64,000 bases of DNA from Mycobacterium paragordonae (GTDB lineage Bacteria > Actinomycetota > Actinomycetes > Mycobacteriales > Mycobacteriaceae): contig NZ_CP025546.1 in the NCBI RefSeq assembly GCF_003614435.1, forward strand, positions 1,364,001 through 1,428,000, read 5' to 3'. This document shows, piece after piece, positions 26,742 to 38,200 of the stretch. Within the stretch, counting starts at the first letter, position 1. Each line of letters starts with the position of its first letter. The notes under the pieces were generated by a model that saw only the letters and a program-made list of their open reading frames with translations, ran no database searches and had not been told where the DNA came from. The translations under genes and the position numbers were made by a program.

Positions 26742-29240
26742 TCAGCGCCGCTTGAGCCGGATCCTCCACCACACGACGAGGCTGTACACCACCGAGAGAA
26801 CGGCGAGCATCGCCATGTCGAACAGCCACGCCTGGCGTGAATGGGTCCAGTGGCTGTCCTCGGGGCTCAGTGAGCCGGGTACCAGCTCGCGCAGATTGAC
26901 CGTGGCCGCCGATGCGGCGTAACCCCACCGGGCGGGAATCGCCCACGACATCTGATCCAGACCGACCCGGTCGGTCACCGGGATCATGCCGCCGGCGAGC
27001 ACCAGTTGCAGCATCAGCGACACCACCAGCAGCGGCATGATCTGCTCGTTGGACCGAGCGACCGACGACAGCACCAACCCGACGACGGCCGAGGCCACAC
27101 ACGTGGCGGCGACCGTGGTGAACAGCTCGAAGCTGGGATTGCCCAGCACCAGCGCCTTCTGCGTTGGAGCACCCTTGCCCACGATGACGATGGCGGTGGC
27201 GATCGCCGCCTGCAGCACCGCGAACACGATGAACACGGTGAGCTTGGCGCCGAGGTAGGCCCACGTGGACAGGCCGACCGCCTGTTCGCGCTGGAAGATC
27301 GGGCGCTCCCCGATCAGATCGCGGATGGTCAGGGCGGTGCCCATGAACACCGCCGCAATCGACAGCAGCGTCAGGATCTGGGCGGCTTCGTCGGGGGTAT
27401 TGCTGGTCGGCGAGGCCATTCCGAACCCGGTGTTGCCGGGCACGGTCAGGGCCAGGCCACCGAGGATGAACGGCAGGATCGCCAGAAAGATGAAGTAGGC
27501 GCGGTCGTTGACCACCAGCCGGACCTGGCGGCGGGTGATCGTGGAGAACTGGCGACGCACGCTGGTGTGCGCGGGGGCGCCGAGGTCGCCCGGCGCGGCG
27601 GCGGCGGGGGTCGGCGGCGGTTGCTTCTGGGCCAAAAACCGCCGGTTCGCCTCGTCCGGGTCCGCGCCCACCTTGGCGAAGATGTGCGCCCAGTTGGTGG
27701 TACCCATGACGTCGCCGATCTGGCCCGGCGGGCCCAGATACGCCGTCTTGCCGCCGGGTGCCATCAGCAGCACCTGATCGCAGACGTCGAGGTAGGTCAG
27801 GGAGTGGGTGACCACCAGCACCACCCGGCCGGCGTCGGCGAGTTGCCGCAGCATGGTCATGACCTGCAGGTCGAGTGCGGGGTCCAGTCCCGAGGTGGGT
27901 TCGTCGAGGATCAGCAGCGAGGGGCCGGTCAGCAGTTCCAGGGCCACCGACGCGCGCTTGCGCTGGCCGCCGGACAGGTTGTCGACCCGGGTGTCGGCGT
28001 GTTTGGTGAGGCCGAGCTCGTCGAGCACCTGCGCCACCACCTGGTCGCGGTCCTCTTTGCTGGTGTCGGGTGGCAGGCGCAGCTCCGCCGCGTAGCTGAG
28101 CGCCTGGTTGACCGTCAGCTGCCGGTGCACGACGTCGTCCTGCGGCACCATGCCGATCCGGCTGCGCAGCGAGGCGTACTGCTGATGAATGTCGTGGCCT
28201 TCGAAGGTCACCGCGCCCGAACTGGGCGTGGTGTTGCCGGCAATCAGCCGCGACAGGGTGCTCTTGCCGGCGCCCGAGCCGCCGATGATCGCGGTCAGCG
28301 TTCCGGGCCGGGCCGTCATCGACACGTTGTCCAGCAACCGGTTGTTGTTGATCGAGAAGATGATGTCGCGAACCTCGAGGCCGCCGGTCCGGGTCGCGGC
28401 TTCGGTGCGGCGCACCAGGATTCCCCCGACAAACGCCAGGTCTACATTGCCGATGGTGACCACGTCGCCCTCGGACAGGATCGCCGATCCCACCCGGAGG
28501 CCGTTGACGAACGTCCCGTTGATGCTGTTCAGATCGCGGATCTCGGCGCCGGCCGGCCCGGGTGACAACTGTGCGTGGTGACGCGACGCCAGCACGTCGG
28601 CGACGACGATGTCGTTGTCCGCGGCCCGACCGATACGCGCGGACGCGACCGGCCCCGCCGTTGCGGTGCTCGGGACCCGCACGGTGCCGGCGTGGGCCTG
28701 GGACACCGTTTCGTCCTGGGCTGCCGGCGCGGGCGGCCGCACGTTGGGCTGCGCGGCCCGGGTCGGCGGCTGCAGATTGGGCTGCGCGGCCTGGGTCGGC
28801 GGCTGGGGGCCGGGCTGGCGTGCGCTCCGGTCCACATCGGGCGGGAGCGTGGGAATGACCGTGGTGCGGGTGACGTCCTGTGGGGTGATCACCGGCACCC
28901 GTTCCGTCGGCGGCAACACGCCCACGTCGCCGCGGTAATGCCCGACTTCGAAGGTGATGCGCGGCCCGTCGGGCTGACCCAGGTTGATGGCCTGGCCGTC
29001 GCGGATGTCCACGCCCGGCACCCGCTTGCCGTTGACGAAAATGCCGCTCTGCGAATTGTTGTCGATCGCCAGCCAGCGTCCCTGATCGAACCGCAGCAGC
29101 AGGTGCGCACGGGAGATCAGAGGGTGTGCGACCCGCAGGTCGGCGCGCAGGTCGCTGCCGACGACAACATCGGGGCCCGCCGCAAACTCGCGGTGCGAAC
29201 GGTCGGATCGGACTGTCAGCACCGGTGAGGTTGTATTCAT
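26742..29240 (-). CDS. FHA-FHA-ABC transporter (Rv1747 type), second complete copy in the row
   Basis: An 832-residue protein with the same architecture as its neighbours. FHA1 has VVVGSDLRADL with Ser at the key Arg position and SQSGIFVNG instead of NGTF. A linker with a repeated Gln-Pro-Pro-Thr-x-Ala-Ala pattern (about 155-185) follows. FHA2 is intact (RIGRAADNDIV, NGTFVNG). The ABC domain has GGSGAGKST and LSGGQRKRAS, and the membrane domain is C-terminal. The ABC and membrane parts are very similar to those of the gene downstream, whereas the linkers differ, which fits tandem duplication followed by linker divergence. It lies 29 nt after the first copy. Confidence 0.92.
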   Translation of the reverse strand: MNTTSPVLTVRSDRSHREFAAGPDVVVGSDLRADLRVAHPLISRAHLLLRFDQGRWLAIDNNSQSGIFVNGKRVPGVDIRDGQAINLGQPDGPRITFEVGHYRGDVGVLPPTERVPVITPQDVTRTTVIPTLPPDVDRSARQPGPQPPTQAAQPNLQPPTRAAQPNVRPPAPAAQDETVSQAHAGTVRVPSTATAGPVASARIGRAADNDIVVADVLASRHHAQLSPGPAGAEIRDLNSINGTFVNGLRVGSAILSEGDVVTIGNVDLAFVGGILVRRTEAATRTGGLEVRDIIFSINNNRLLDNVSMTARPGTLTAIIGGSGAGKSTLSRLIAGNTTPSSGAVTFEGHDIHQQYASLRSRIGMVPQDDVVHRQLTVNQALSYAAELRLPPDTSKEDRDQVVAQVLDELGLTKHADTRVDNLSGGQRKRASVALELLTGPSLLILDEPTSGLDPALDLQVMTMLRQLADAGRVVLVVTHSLTYLDVCDQVLLMAPGGKTAYLGPPGQIGDVMGTTNWAHIFAKVGADPDEANRRFLAQKQPPPTPAAAAPGDLGAPAHTSVRRQFSTITRRQVRLVVNDRAYFIFLAILPFILGGLALTVPGNTGFGMASPTSNTPDEAAQILTLLSIAAVFMGTALTIRDLIGERPIFQREQAVGLSTWAYLGAKLTVFIVFAVLQAAIATAIVIVGKGAPTQKALVLGNPSFELFTTVAATCVASAVVGLVLSSVARSNEQIMPLLVVSLMLQLVLAGGMIPVTDRVGLDQMSWAIPARWGYAASAATVNLRELVPGSLSPEDSHWTHSRQAWLFDMAMLAVLSVVYSLVVWWRIRLKRR

Positions 29241-29269
29241 CCGGACAGATTAAGCGGCGGAAGCCCGAA

Positions 29270-31936
29270 CTAACGGCGCTTCAGCCGGATCTTCCACCAG
29301 ACAATGCTGCTGTAGATGATGCACAACAGCCCGAGCATGGCCATGTCGAACAACCAGGCGCTCGCGGTGTGGTTCCAGTGCTGGTCTTTCGGGTCGGTCG
29401 GACCGGGAGTGAGACGGTGGGTGTCGATGGTTGACGACGCCGCCGCGTAACCCCACCGGGCCGGGGTGGCCCACGAAAGTTGGTCCAGGCCGGTGCGATT
29501 GGTCACCCAGATCATCCCGCCGGAGAACACCAGCTGAGACATGATCGCGGTGACCAGCAGCGGCATGATCTGGTCCTGCGACTTGGCGATCGCCGACAAC
29601 GCCATGCCGAGGATCGCCGACGCCACACAGGTGGCGGCGACGGTGACGAACAGCTCGAATCGCACGTCGCCCAGCAACACCGCACCGGAAAGCGGTTTGC
29701 CCCAGCCGATTACCGCGATCGTGGTCGCGATGAAGGCCTGCATGATCGCGAACGCGCAGAACACCACGATCTTGGCGGCCAGATAAGCCCCGGTGGACAG
29801 GCCGACGGCCTGCTCCCGCTTGAAGATGGGCCGTTCGCCGACGAGGTCGCGAATGGTCAGGGCGGTACCCATGAACACCGCGCCGACGTTGAGCATGACC
29901 AGGATCTGTCCCGGCTGGTTGGGCGCGCTGCTGAGCGGGTCGGCCATGCCGAACCCCGTCTTGCCGCGCACGGTCAGCGTCAGCACGCCGATCAGGAATG
30001 GCAGCAACGCCAGGAACACCGTGTAGCCCCGGTCGGACACCACCAGCCGGACCTGACGGCGCGCGATGGTGGAGAACTGCCGGAATCCGTTGTTGTGCAC
30101 CGGCTCACCGAGGTCGGCCGCCGGACTGGTTTGCGACGGCCGCTCCGGTTCCCGGTTTCCTTCCCGGAAGCGGCGGTTCGCCTCGTCGGGGTCGGCGCCC
30201 ACCTTGGTGAAGATGTCGGCCCAGTTGGTGGTGCCCATCGCCTCACCGATCTGGTCCGGCGTGCCCAGGAACGCGGTCTTCCCGCCGGGCGCCAGCAGCA
30301 GAATCTGGTCGCACACGTCCAGGTAGGACACCGAGTGGGTGACCACCAGCACCACGCGGCCGGCATCGGCCAGCTGGCGCAGCATCATCATCACCTGCCG
30401 GTCCAGCGCCGGGTCCAGCCCGGAGGTCGGCTCGTCGAGGATCAGCAGCGACGGTCCGGTGAGCAGTTCGAGAGCCACCGACGCACGCTTGCGCTGGCCG
30501 CCGGACAGCTTGTCCACCCTGGTCTCGGCGTGCTTGGTCAGCTCGAGCTCCTCGAGGACCTGCGCGACGACCTGGGCCCGGTCAGCCTTGCTGGTGTCCG
30601 GGGGCAGACGCAGCTCGGCGGCGTAGCCGAGCGCCTGGTTGACGGTCAGCTGCCGGTGCACCACGTCGTCCTGCGGGACCATGCCGACCCGGCTGCGCAG
30701 GGAGGCGTATTCGGAGTGAATGTCGTGGCCTTCGAAGGTCACGTTGCCGGTGGTGGGACTGGTGTAGCCGGCGATGAGGCGCGACAGCGTGGACTTGCCG
30801 GCGCCGGACCCGCCGATGATCGCCGTCAGCGTGCCCGGCCGGGCGGTCAGGGAGATGTGGTCGAGCAGCTGCTTGCCGCCCTCGACGGTGAAGGTCACCG
30901 AATTGACTTCCAGGCCACCGGTTCGCGACGCCACCGCGGTGCGGCGGACCAGGGTGCCGCCGGTGAACGTCAGGTCGACGTTGCCGATGGTGACCAGGTC
31001 GCCTTCGGTCAGGATCGCCGACCCGACCCGCACCCCGTTGACGAAGGTGCCGTTGACACTGCTGTTGTCACGAATCTCCGCGCCCAGCGGCGTCAGCGTG
31101 AGGAACGCGTGGTGCCGGGAGGCGAGCACGTCCTGAATGACGATGTCGTTGTCAGTCGAACGGCCGATGGTGACCGAACCGGCCGGCTTCTCATGGGTGC
31201 CGGTTCCCAGCAGGGCCTGGAACATCTTGGTGGCGATGTTGCCCTGCTCCGGCGGCTTGGCGCCGACGGGCGGGCCCGGGGCGCGCATCGGCTGGCGCAT
31301 GGGTGCCTGCGGTGTCGGCGGAGCCTGCGGTATGTGTGACGACGACTGCGGGTGCGGTGGTGGTCCACTCGACGGGTAGCCGGGCGGGGACCACGGAGCC
31401 CCGCTGCTCGGATACATCGGTTGCCCTGGCGGCTGGCCCGGCGGCGGCGGTGGCGGACCTCCGGAACCTTGCCGTCCCGGTAGCGGTCCCACCCAGGTGG
31501 CCTGCCGACCGCTCGGCGGCGGGGGATGGCCCGGCCCGGGTGGCATGGGACCGGACGGGCCGGCCGGGCCCGACGGCTGCAGGACCGGCAGCGATTCGGT
31601 TTGCGGCGGGCGTCCGGCCGGGCCGCGGTGCCGCCCGACCTCGAAGATGAGCAGCGGCCCGTCCGGGTTGCCGATATTGACCGTCTGGCCGTCGCTGATG
31701 TCGACGACGGGTACCCGGCGACCGTTGGCGTAGGTGCCGTTGAGCGAGTTGTTGTCGATAGCCAGCCAGCGGCCCTGATCGAAGCGCAGCAACAAATGGG
31801 CGCGCGAGATCAACGGATGGGTTATGCGCATGTCGGCGCGCAGGTCGCGACCGACGACCACGTCGTGGCCCGCCGCGAACGTGCGCTCCGACCCGTCGTA
31901 TCGAACGGTCAGCGCCGGCGGGGCGGGTGGAGGCAT
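29270..31936 (-). CDS. FHA-FHA-ABC transporter (Rv1747 type), first and longest copy in the row
   Basis: 888 residues from the ATG at 31936 (MPPPAPPALTVRYDGSER). Both FHA domains look competent: FHA1 has VVVGRDLRADM, SRAHL and LNGTYANG, and FHA2 has TIGRSTDNDIV and NGTFVNG. The linker of about 150 residues is very rich in Pro, Gly and Gln. The ABC domain has Walker A GGSGAGKSTL and LSGGQRKRAS, and the membrane domain follows to the C-terminus. As the promoter-proximal gene and the only one with two canonical FHA domains, it is the best candidate for the functional Rv1747-like exporter. The open frame extends 89 codons further upstream without recognisable homology and overlaps the PPE promoter region, so the inner ATG is preferred. 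Confidence 0.9.
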   Translation of the reverse strand: MPPPAPPALTVRYDGSERTFAAGHDVVVGRDLRADMRITHPLISRAHLLLRFDQGRWLAIDNNSLNGTYANGRRVPVVDISDGQTVNIGNPDGPLLIFEVGRHRGPAGRPPQTESLPVLQPSGPAGPSGPMPPGPGHPPPPSGRQATWVGPLPGRQGSGGPPPPPPGQPPGQPMYPSSGAPWSPPGYPSSGPPPHPQSSSHIPQAPPTPQAPMRQPMRAPGPPVGAKPPEQGNIATKMFQALLGTGTHEKPAGSVTIGRSTDNDIVIQDVLASRHHAFLTLTPLGAEIRDNSSVNGTFVNGVRVGSAILTEGDLVTIGNVDLTFTGGTLVRRTAVASRTGGLEVNSVTFTVEGGKQLLDHISLTARPGTLTAIIGGSGAGKSTLSRLIAGYTSPTTGNVTFEGHDIHSEYASLRSRVGMVPQDDVVHRQLTVNQALGYAAELRLPPDTSKADRAQVVAQVLEELELTKHAETRVDKLSGGQRKRASVALELLTGPSLLILDEPTSGLDPALDRQVMMMLRQLADAGRVVLVVTHSVSYLDVCDQILLLAPGGKTAFLGTPDQIGEAMGTTNWADIFTKVGADPDEANRRFREGNREPERPSQTSPAADLGEPVHNNGFRQFSTIARRQVRLVVSDRGYTVFLALLPFLIGVLTLTVRGKTGFGMADPLSSAPNQPGQILVMLNVGAVFMGTALTIRDLVGERPIFKREQAVGLSTGAYLAAKIVVFCAFAIMQAFIATTIAVIGWGKPLSGAVLLGDVRFELFVTVAATCVASAILGMALSAIAKSQDQIMPLLVTAIMSQLVFSGGMIWVTNRTGLDQLSWATPARWGYAAASSTIDTHRLTPGPTDPKDQHWNHTASAWLFDMAMLGLLCIIYSSIVWWKIRLKRR

Positions 31937-32232
31937 CGCACCAACTTTAGCTCCTAAGTAACGGGTGCAGATGCCGCGGCAACCGGTGCGGCCGGGGTCG
32001 CGGGATGGTCCCGCTGCCGTGGCCGGCTCGCCCTGTTCCGTTGGCGCTGTGCACTTTGCACAATTCGTCGTCCATTTATCGGGCAATCCGCCCTTGTGTG
32101 GGCCGCAACCCGTTGCCCGTCCTGCGCAAATTGGCGGTATCCAAAATGAATTGTGGACAGCTCTGCCAAAGTGTCCGCATCCACGGACAAGTGGTGAGAC
32201 CATGTGAGCGAAAGGTGAGGAAGGCCAACCAA
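31937..32232. other. Divergent promoter region between the FHA-ABC row and the giant PPE gene
   Basis: About 296 bp without a convincing gene. Open frames run through on both strands, but they lack recognisable sequence. The right end carries AGGTGAGGAAGG (about 32212-32223), the ribosome-binding site for the TTG start of the PPE gene at 32233. No clear -10/-35 pair could be singled out. Confidence 0.5.
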
Positions 32233-35200
32233 TTGAATTTCCAGTTATTGCCGCCGGAGATCAATTCGATTTTGATGCGGGCGGGCGCGGGCTCGGAGCC
32301 GTTGTTGGCGGCGGCCACGGCCTGGGACGGTCTGGCGGCCGAGTTGGGTACGGCGGCGACTTCCTTCGGGTCGGTCACCGCCGGGTTGGTCAGCGGCTCG
32401 TGGCAGGGTCCGGCGTCGGCGGCGATGGCGGCCGCCGCCGCCCCGTATGCCGGGTGGCTGACCGAGGTGGCCGCGCAGGCTTCCGTCGTGGCCGGTCAGG
32501 CACGGGCGGCCGCGGCGGTGTACGAGTCGGCGCTGGCGGCGCTGGTGGATCCGCTGACCATCGCCGTCAACAGGATTCAGCGCACGTCGCTGGCCATGAC
32601 GAACATTTTCGGGCAGAACACGCCGGCGATCGCGGCCGCCGAGGCCGCCTACGAGCTGATGTGGGCTCAAGACGTCGCGACCATGGTCGGCTACCACGCC
32701 GGTGCCGCCGCAGTGGCCTCAGGTCTGCCCGCGTTCGCCGATCTGGTGGGCGGCGCCAACGCATTCGTCAACGCCGTACTGACCGACCCGTCGAAGGTGC
32801 TCAGCCTCAACGCCGGCCTGGCGCATGTCGGCAACTACAACATCGGACTGGGCAACGTCGGTGCGTTCAATCTCGGCGCGGGCAACGCCGGTGTGCAGAA
32901 TCTCGGTTTCGCGAACGTCGGTGACGGGAATTTCGGTCTCGGTAATATCGGAACGGCGAATTGGGGATTCGGTAATTCCGGATTGACGACGGGCACGGCC
33001 GGCCTCGGCAATATCGGATTCGGCAATGCCGGCGGCAGCAATATCGGTCTTGCGAATATGGGCTTGAGCAATATCGGCTTCGGCAACACCGGAAACAATA
33101 ATATCGGCATCGGTCTGACCGGCGACAATCTCACCGGATTCGGCGCGCTGAACTCCGGTTTAAATTCAGGCCAGGGCAACATCGGGTTGTTCAACTCCGG
33201 CACCAACAATGTCGGGTTCTTCAACAGCGGGACCGGAAACTTCGGGTTGTTCAACTCGGGCAGCCACAACGCCGGTGTCGGAAACAGCGGCACGGCCAGT
33301 ACCGGCCTGTTCAATACCGGCAATTTCAACACGGGTCTGGCCAACGTCGGTCACTACAACACCGGCAGCTTCAATGTCGGCGACACCAACACCGGAGACT
33401 TCAACCCCGGCAGCCTCAACACCGGGTGGTTCAACACCGGCAATATCAATACGGGAATAGCGAACGGCGGCAACGTCAACACCGGCGCCTTCATCACCGG
33501 CAACTTCAGCAATGGCATGTTGTGGCGGGGCGACTTCCAGGGACTCTTCGGCTTTGCCGCCGGATCGTCGCTTCCGGCCATTCCGGTCGGCATCGGCATC
33601 AACGGCGGCGTCGGCCCGATCACGCTGTTGCCGATCCCGATCATCCCCGCCATCCCACTGAACATCCACTACACCTTCAACATCCCGCCCCTGGCAGTTC
33701 CCGACATCACGATTCCGGCATTCTCGTTGGGCACCGGCATACCGATCAGCATCGGCCCGCTGACCGTTTCTTCGATCCCGCTGGTGGCCAAACAGCTATT
33801 TCCGTCCATCGACTTCACCGCCGGCCCGTTCAACGCGCTGGGAATCGTGACGATCCCGGCGACCACCGCGACGGACGGTTCGGTCACCGGACCGATCCAC
33901 ATCGACACCCGAATTCCCGCGCTGAACTTCAACGTCAACTGGAATACGCCGGAAATCAGGCTTTTCCCGAACGCCATCAGCATTCCGGACAACCCGCTGG
34001 CGCTGCTCGCCAATCTGTCGCTGGGTACCCCGGGCTTCACGATCCCGGGCTTCAGCATTCCCGCCCACCCGATTCCATTCACGATCGACATCGACGGGCA
34101 CATCGACGGTTTCAGCACCCCGGCGATCTCGATCGACCGTATTCCGCTGTACGTGGGTGCCGGGATCAGGATCGGTCCCATACCGATTCAGGGCGTCAAC
34201 ATCCCGGCAATGCCGGGCTTCGGGAACACCACGACCGCGCCGTCGTCGGGCTTCTTCAACAGCGGCGCGGGCGGAGTTTCGGGTTTCGGCAACTTCGGGA
34301 CCGGCGTATCGGGTTGGTGGAACCAGGCCTCCAGTGCCCTGACCGGGACAAGCTCGGGTCTGCTGAACGCCGCGACGCTCGGTTCGGGTGTGTTGAACGC
34401 CGGGTCGGGGGTGTCGGGGTTGTACAACACCGCGGCGTTGGGGGTGCCGGCGTTGGTGTCGGGGGTGGGCAATGTGGGTCATCACGTGGCGGGGTTGATC
34501 ACCGCCGGGGACGGGGTGAGCCGGTCGTTGATCGCCAACCTGGGTCTGGCCGATGTGGGCAATTTCAACGTCGGGTTGGGCAATGTGGGCGACTACAACC
34601 TCGGGGCGGGCAATGCCGGGTTGCAGAACCTGGGGTTGGGCAATGTCGGGGACCTCAATGTGGGGTTGGCCAATATCGGCAACGGCAACGTCGGGTTCGG
34701 CAACGGCGGGTTGGTGGCGGGTCTGGCCGGGGTGGGCAACGTCGGGTTCGGCAACGCCGGTAGTCACAACATCGGGTTGGCCAATGTGGGGGTGGGCAAC
34801 CTGGGGTTGGCCAATACCGGGGACAACAACATCGGGATCGGGCTCAGCGGCAACAATCTGACCGGGATCGGGGCGCTGAATTCGGGTAGCGGCAATCTGG
34901 GGTTGTTCAATTCCGGGACGGGCAATGTCGGGTTCTTCAACACCGGCACCGGCAACTTCGGGTTGTTCAACTCGGGTAGTTACAACACCGGGATCGGCAA
35001 CTCCGGGATCGCCAGTACCGGTTTGTTCAATGCGGGGAATTTCAATACCGGGTTGGGCAATGCCGGGCATTACAACTCGGGCAGCTTCAACGTCGGCCAC
35101 ACCAACACCGGTGATTTCAACCCGGGCAGCCTCAACAGTGGCTGGTTCAACACCGGGCATGCCAGCACCGGTGTCGCCAACTCCGGCAGCACCGACACCG

Positions 35201-38200
35201 GCGCCTTCATGACCGGCAACTACAGCAACGGCATCCTGTGGCGCGGCAACTATGAAGGCCTGTTCGGCGCCTACTTCGCGCCCACCATTTCCCGGTTCCC
35301 GATCACGCTGCACGCCGCCGGCCTGGTCGGGCCGATCCACGTCGCACCCATCCCGGTCCCGGCGGTCCACTTCGCAGTCACCAACGCGGCGGTCGGGCTG
35401 GGTCCCATCGACATCGCGCCCATCACGATCCCCGCGATCCCGATCGACGCCCTTGGTTCGGTGGACCTGGCGGCCAACACCATCGCGCCGATCAGGGTGC
35501 TCGATCAACTCAGCGGCTCCGTACGGGCGGCCATCGGAGCATTCAACTTCAACAACCCCGTCGTGAAGCTCGACCAGTTGGGCAACCCGAACGGCATCTT
35601 CTTCTCGGACCTCTCGCTCGGTGCCGTGAAGATCAGCGGCCCCGTCCCCGGCAGTCCGATCCCGGCGAGCATCACTTTCGCCAGCAACGCGGTGACCCTG
35701 TTCCCGAACGGCTTCGCCATCCCGGGCCAGACCGTCGTGACCGCCGCGGTGTCCGGCGGCAACGACGCGATCACCTTCTTCCCGAACGGGTTCAGCATTC
35801 CGAAGGCGTCTGCCGGGGTCGCGAATCTGATCGGCGGCATCGACGCCTTCACCCTGCTGCCCAACGGCTTCTCGCTGAACATCCCGGCAGTGGTCGACGG
35901 CGTGGGCTACGTCGGCGACATCCCGATCCCGATCATCAACGTGCCCGCGGTGCCCGGCTTCGGCAACTCGACCGGCACGCCGTCGTCCGGCTTCTTCAAC
36001 TCCGGCGCGGGTGGCGGATCCGGTTGGGGCAACTCCGGTGCCGGCATGTCCGGCCTGTGGAACCAGGCGTCGAACGCGCTGACGGGTACGACCTCCGGGC
36101 TGGCCAACTACGGCGGGCTGAGTTCGGGACTGCTGAACGTAGGAACCGGCGTGTCCGGCTTCTACAACACCGCCACGACCGCAGCGCCCGCGCTGGTCTC
36201 CGGTCTCGGCAACGTCGGGCATCACCTGTCCGGGCTGTTCGCCGCGGGCACCACCCTCAACTCCGGCAGCAGCATCGCCAACATCGGCTGGGCCGACCTG
36301 GGTGTCGGCAACCTCGGGCTCGGCAACGTCGGCGACGCGAATCTGGGCGCCGCCAACATCGGCGCGCACAACCTGGGATTCGGCAACATCGGCGACGGCA
36401 ACTTCGGATTCGGCAACATCGGCGCAGCCAACTACGGGTTCGGCAACTCCGGACTGTCGGTGAGTCTGCCCGGCATCGGCAACGTCGGCTTCGGCAACGC
36501 CGGCAGCAACAACATCGGCCTGGCGAACGTGGGCCTGAGCAACATCGGCTTCGCCAACTCCGGCAACAACAACATCGGCATCGGACTGGTCGGTGACAAC
36601 CTTACCGGGATCGGTGGCCTGAATTCCGGGTCCGGCAACATCGGGCTGTTCAACTCCGGCACCGGCAACGTCGGATTCTTCAACACCGGCACCGGGAACT
36701 TCGGGCTGTTCAACTCCGGCAGCTACAACACCGGGATCGGCAACTCAGGGATCGCCAGCACGGGCCTTTTTAATGCCGGCAACTTCAACACCGGCCTGGC
36801 CAACAGCGGTCATTACAACTCGGGCAGCTTCAACGCCGGCAACACCAACACCGGCGACTTCAACCCCGGCAACCTCAACACCGGCTGGCTCAACGCCGGT
36901 CACTCCAACACCGGGCTGCTGAACTCCGGCACCCTCAACACCGGTCTCGTCAACACCGGATACGGCAACAACGGCCTCTTCTGGCGTGGCACCAACGCCG
37001 GACAGATCAGCCTCTACTACGGCATCACCATCCCGGAATTCCCGATTGACATCGTCACCACGGGCGCCGTCGGCCCGATCGTCATCCCCGACGTCAACAT
37101 CCTGCCCCCGCTGCACATCGCCCTGACCGGCGGCGCGAACTACGGCTTCACGTTGCCGGACATCCCGATCCCCGCGATCCACATCGGCTTCGGTGGCGGC
37201 GCCGACGTCAGCTTCAACGCCCCGGCGACCACGCTGCTGTCCGCCATCAACATCAACGGCAACTTCACCGGCGGCCCGCTGACCGCCTCGGACATCACCG
37301 TAAATCCGTTCAAGATCAACGTGGCAATTCCCGAGATCTTGCAGAAGGATCCGTTCAACCTCCCGCCGTCGCTCGGCATCGAACTCGAGGCCCCGCTGAT
37401 CCTCGACTTCATCACCCTGGCCGGCCTGTCGCTGCCCATCCAGCAGGCCATCGATCCCATTACGCTGCAAGCGATTTCGTTCACTCAATCGATACCGATC
37501 GACATCCCGCCCATCGACATCGCGGCGCAGGTGGTCAAGGGCATCTCGATGAGCCAGACGCTGCCGCTCAACTACACCCTGGACACGCCGGCCGTTTCCC
37601 TGACCGGGATGACGATCCCCGCGATCCCGCTCAACTACGACATCCCGCTGACCGCCGGACCGTTCACCCTCTCGATCATCGACATCAAACCGGTGCCCGG
37701 CTTCGGAAACTCGAGCGTCGCGCCGTCCTCGGGATTCTTCAACTCCGGCGCCGGCGGCGGATCGGGCTTCTTCAACGCCGGCCCGGCCCTGTCCGGACTG
37801 CTCAACCAGGCCGCCAAGGAATCCATGCTGGGCACGCTGTCCGGCCTGGGCAACACCGGCGGCCTGTCCTCGGGGCTGCTGAACTCCGGCACCGCGATCT
37901 CCGGGTTCTTCAACGTGACCGGAATCGACTTCAACACACCGGCATTCGTCTCGGGCTTCAGCAACCTCGGCGACCACGTATCCGGACTGTCCTACAAGGG
38001 CCTGCTGGCGATGCTGACCTACCCCAGCGGACCCAGCGCCATCTCCCAATTCTTCGACAACGTCGCCGCCGAACTGCAACACCTGGACATCCGCAACGCG
38101 CTCAACCTGGGCAACGTCGGCGGCATCAACCTCGGGTTCGGCAACCTCGGCGACTTCAACCTGGGCGGCGGCAACTCCGGGGACGGCAACGTCGGCGGCG

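Noticed and set aside
31937..32203. 89-codon N-terminal extension of the first FHA-ABC transporter
   Set aside because: No similarity to the paralogues, which all start a few residues before the LTVR segment; the ATG at 31936 gives the same layout.
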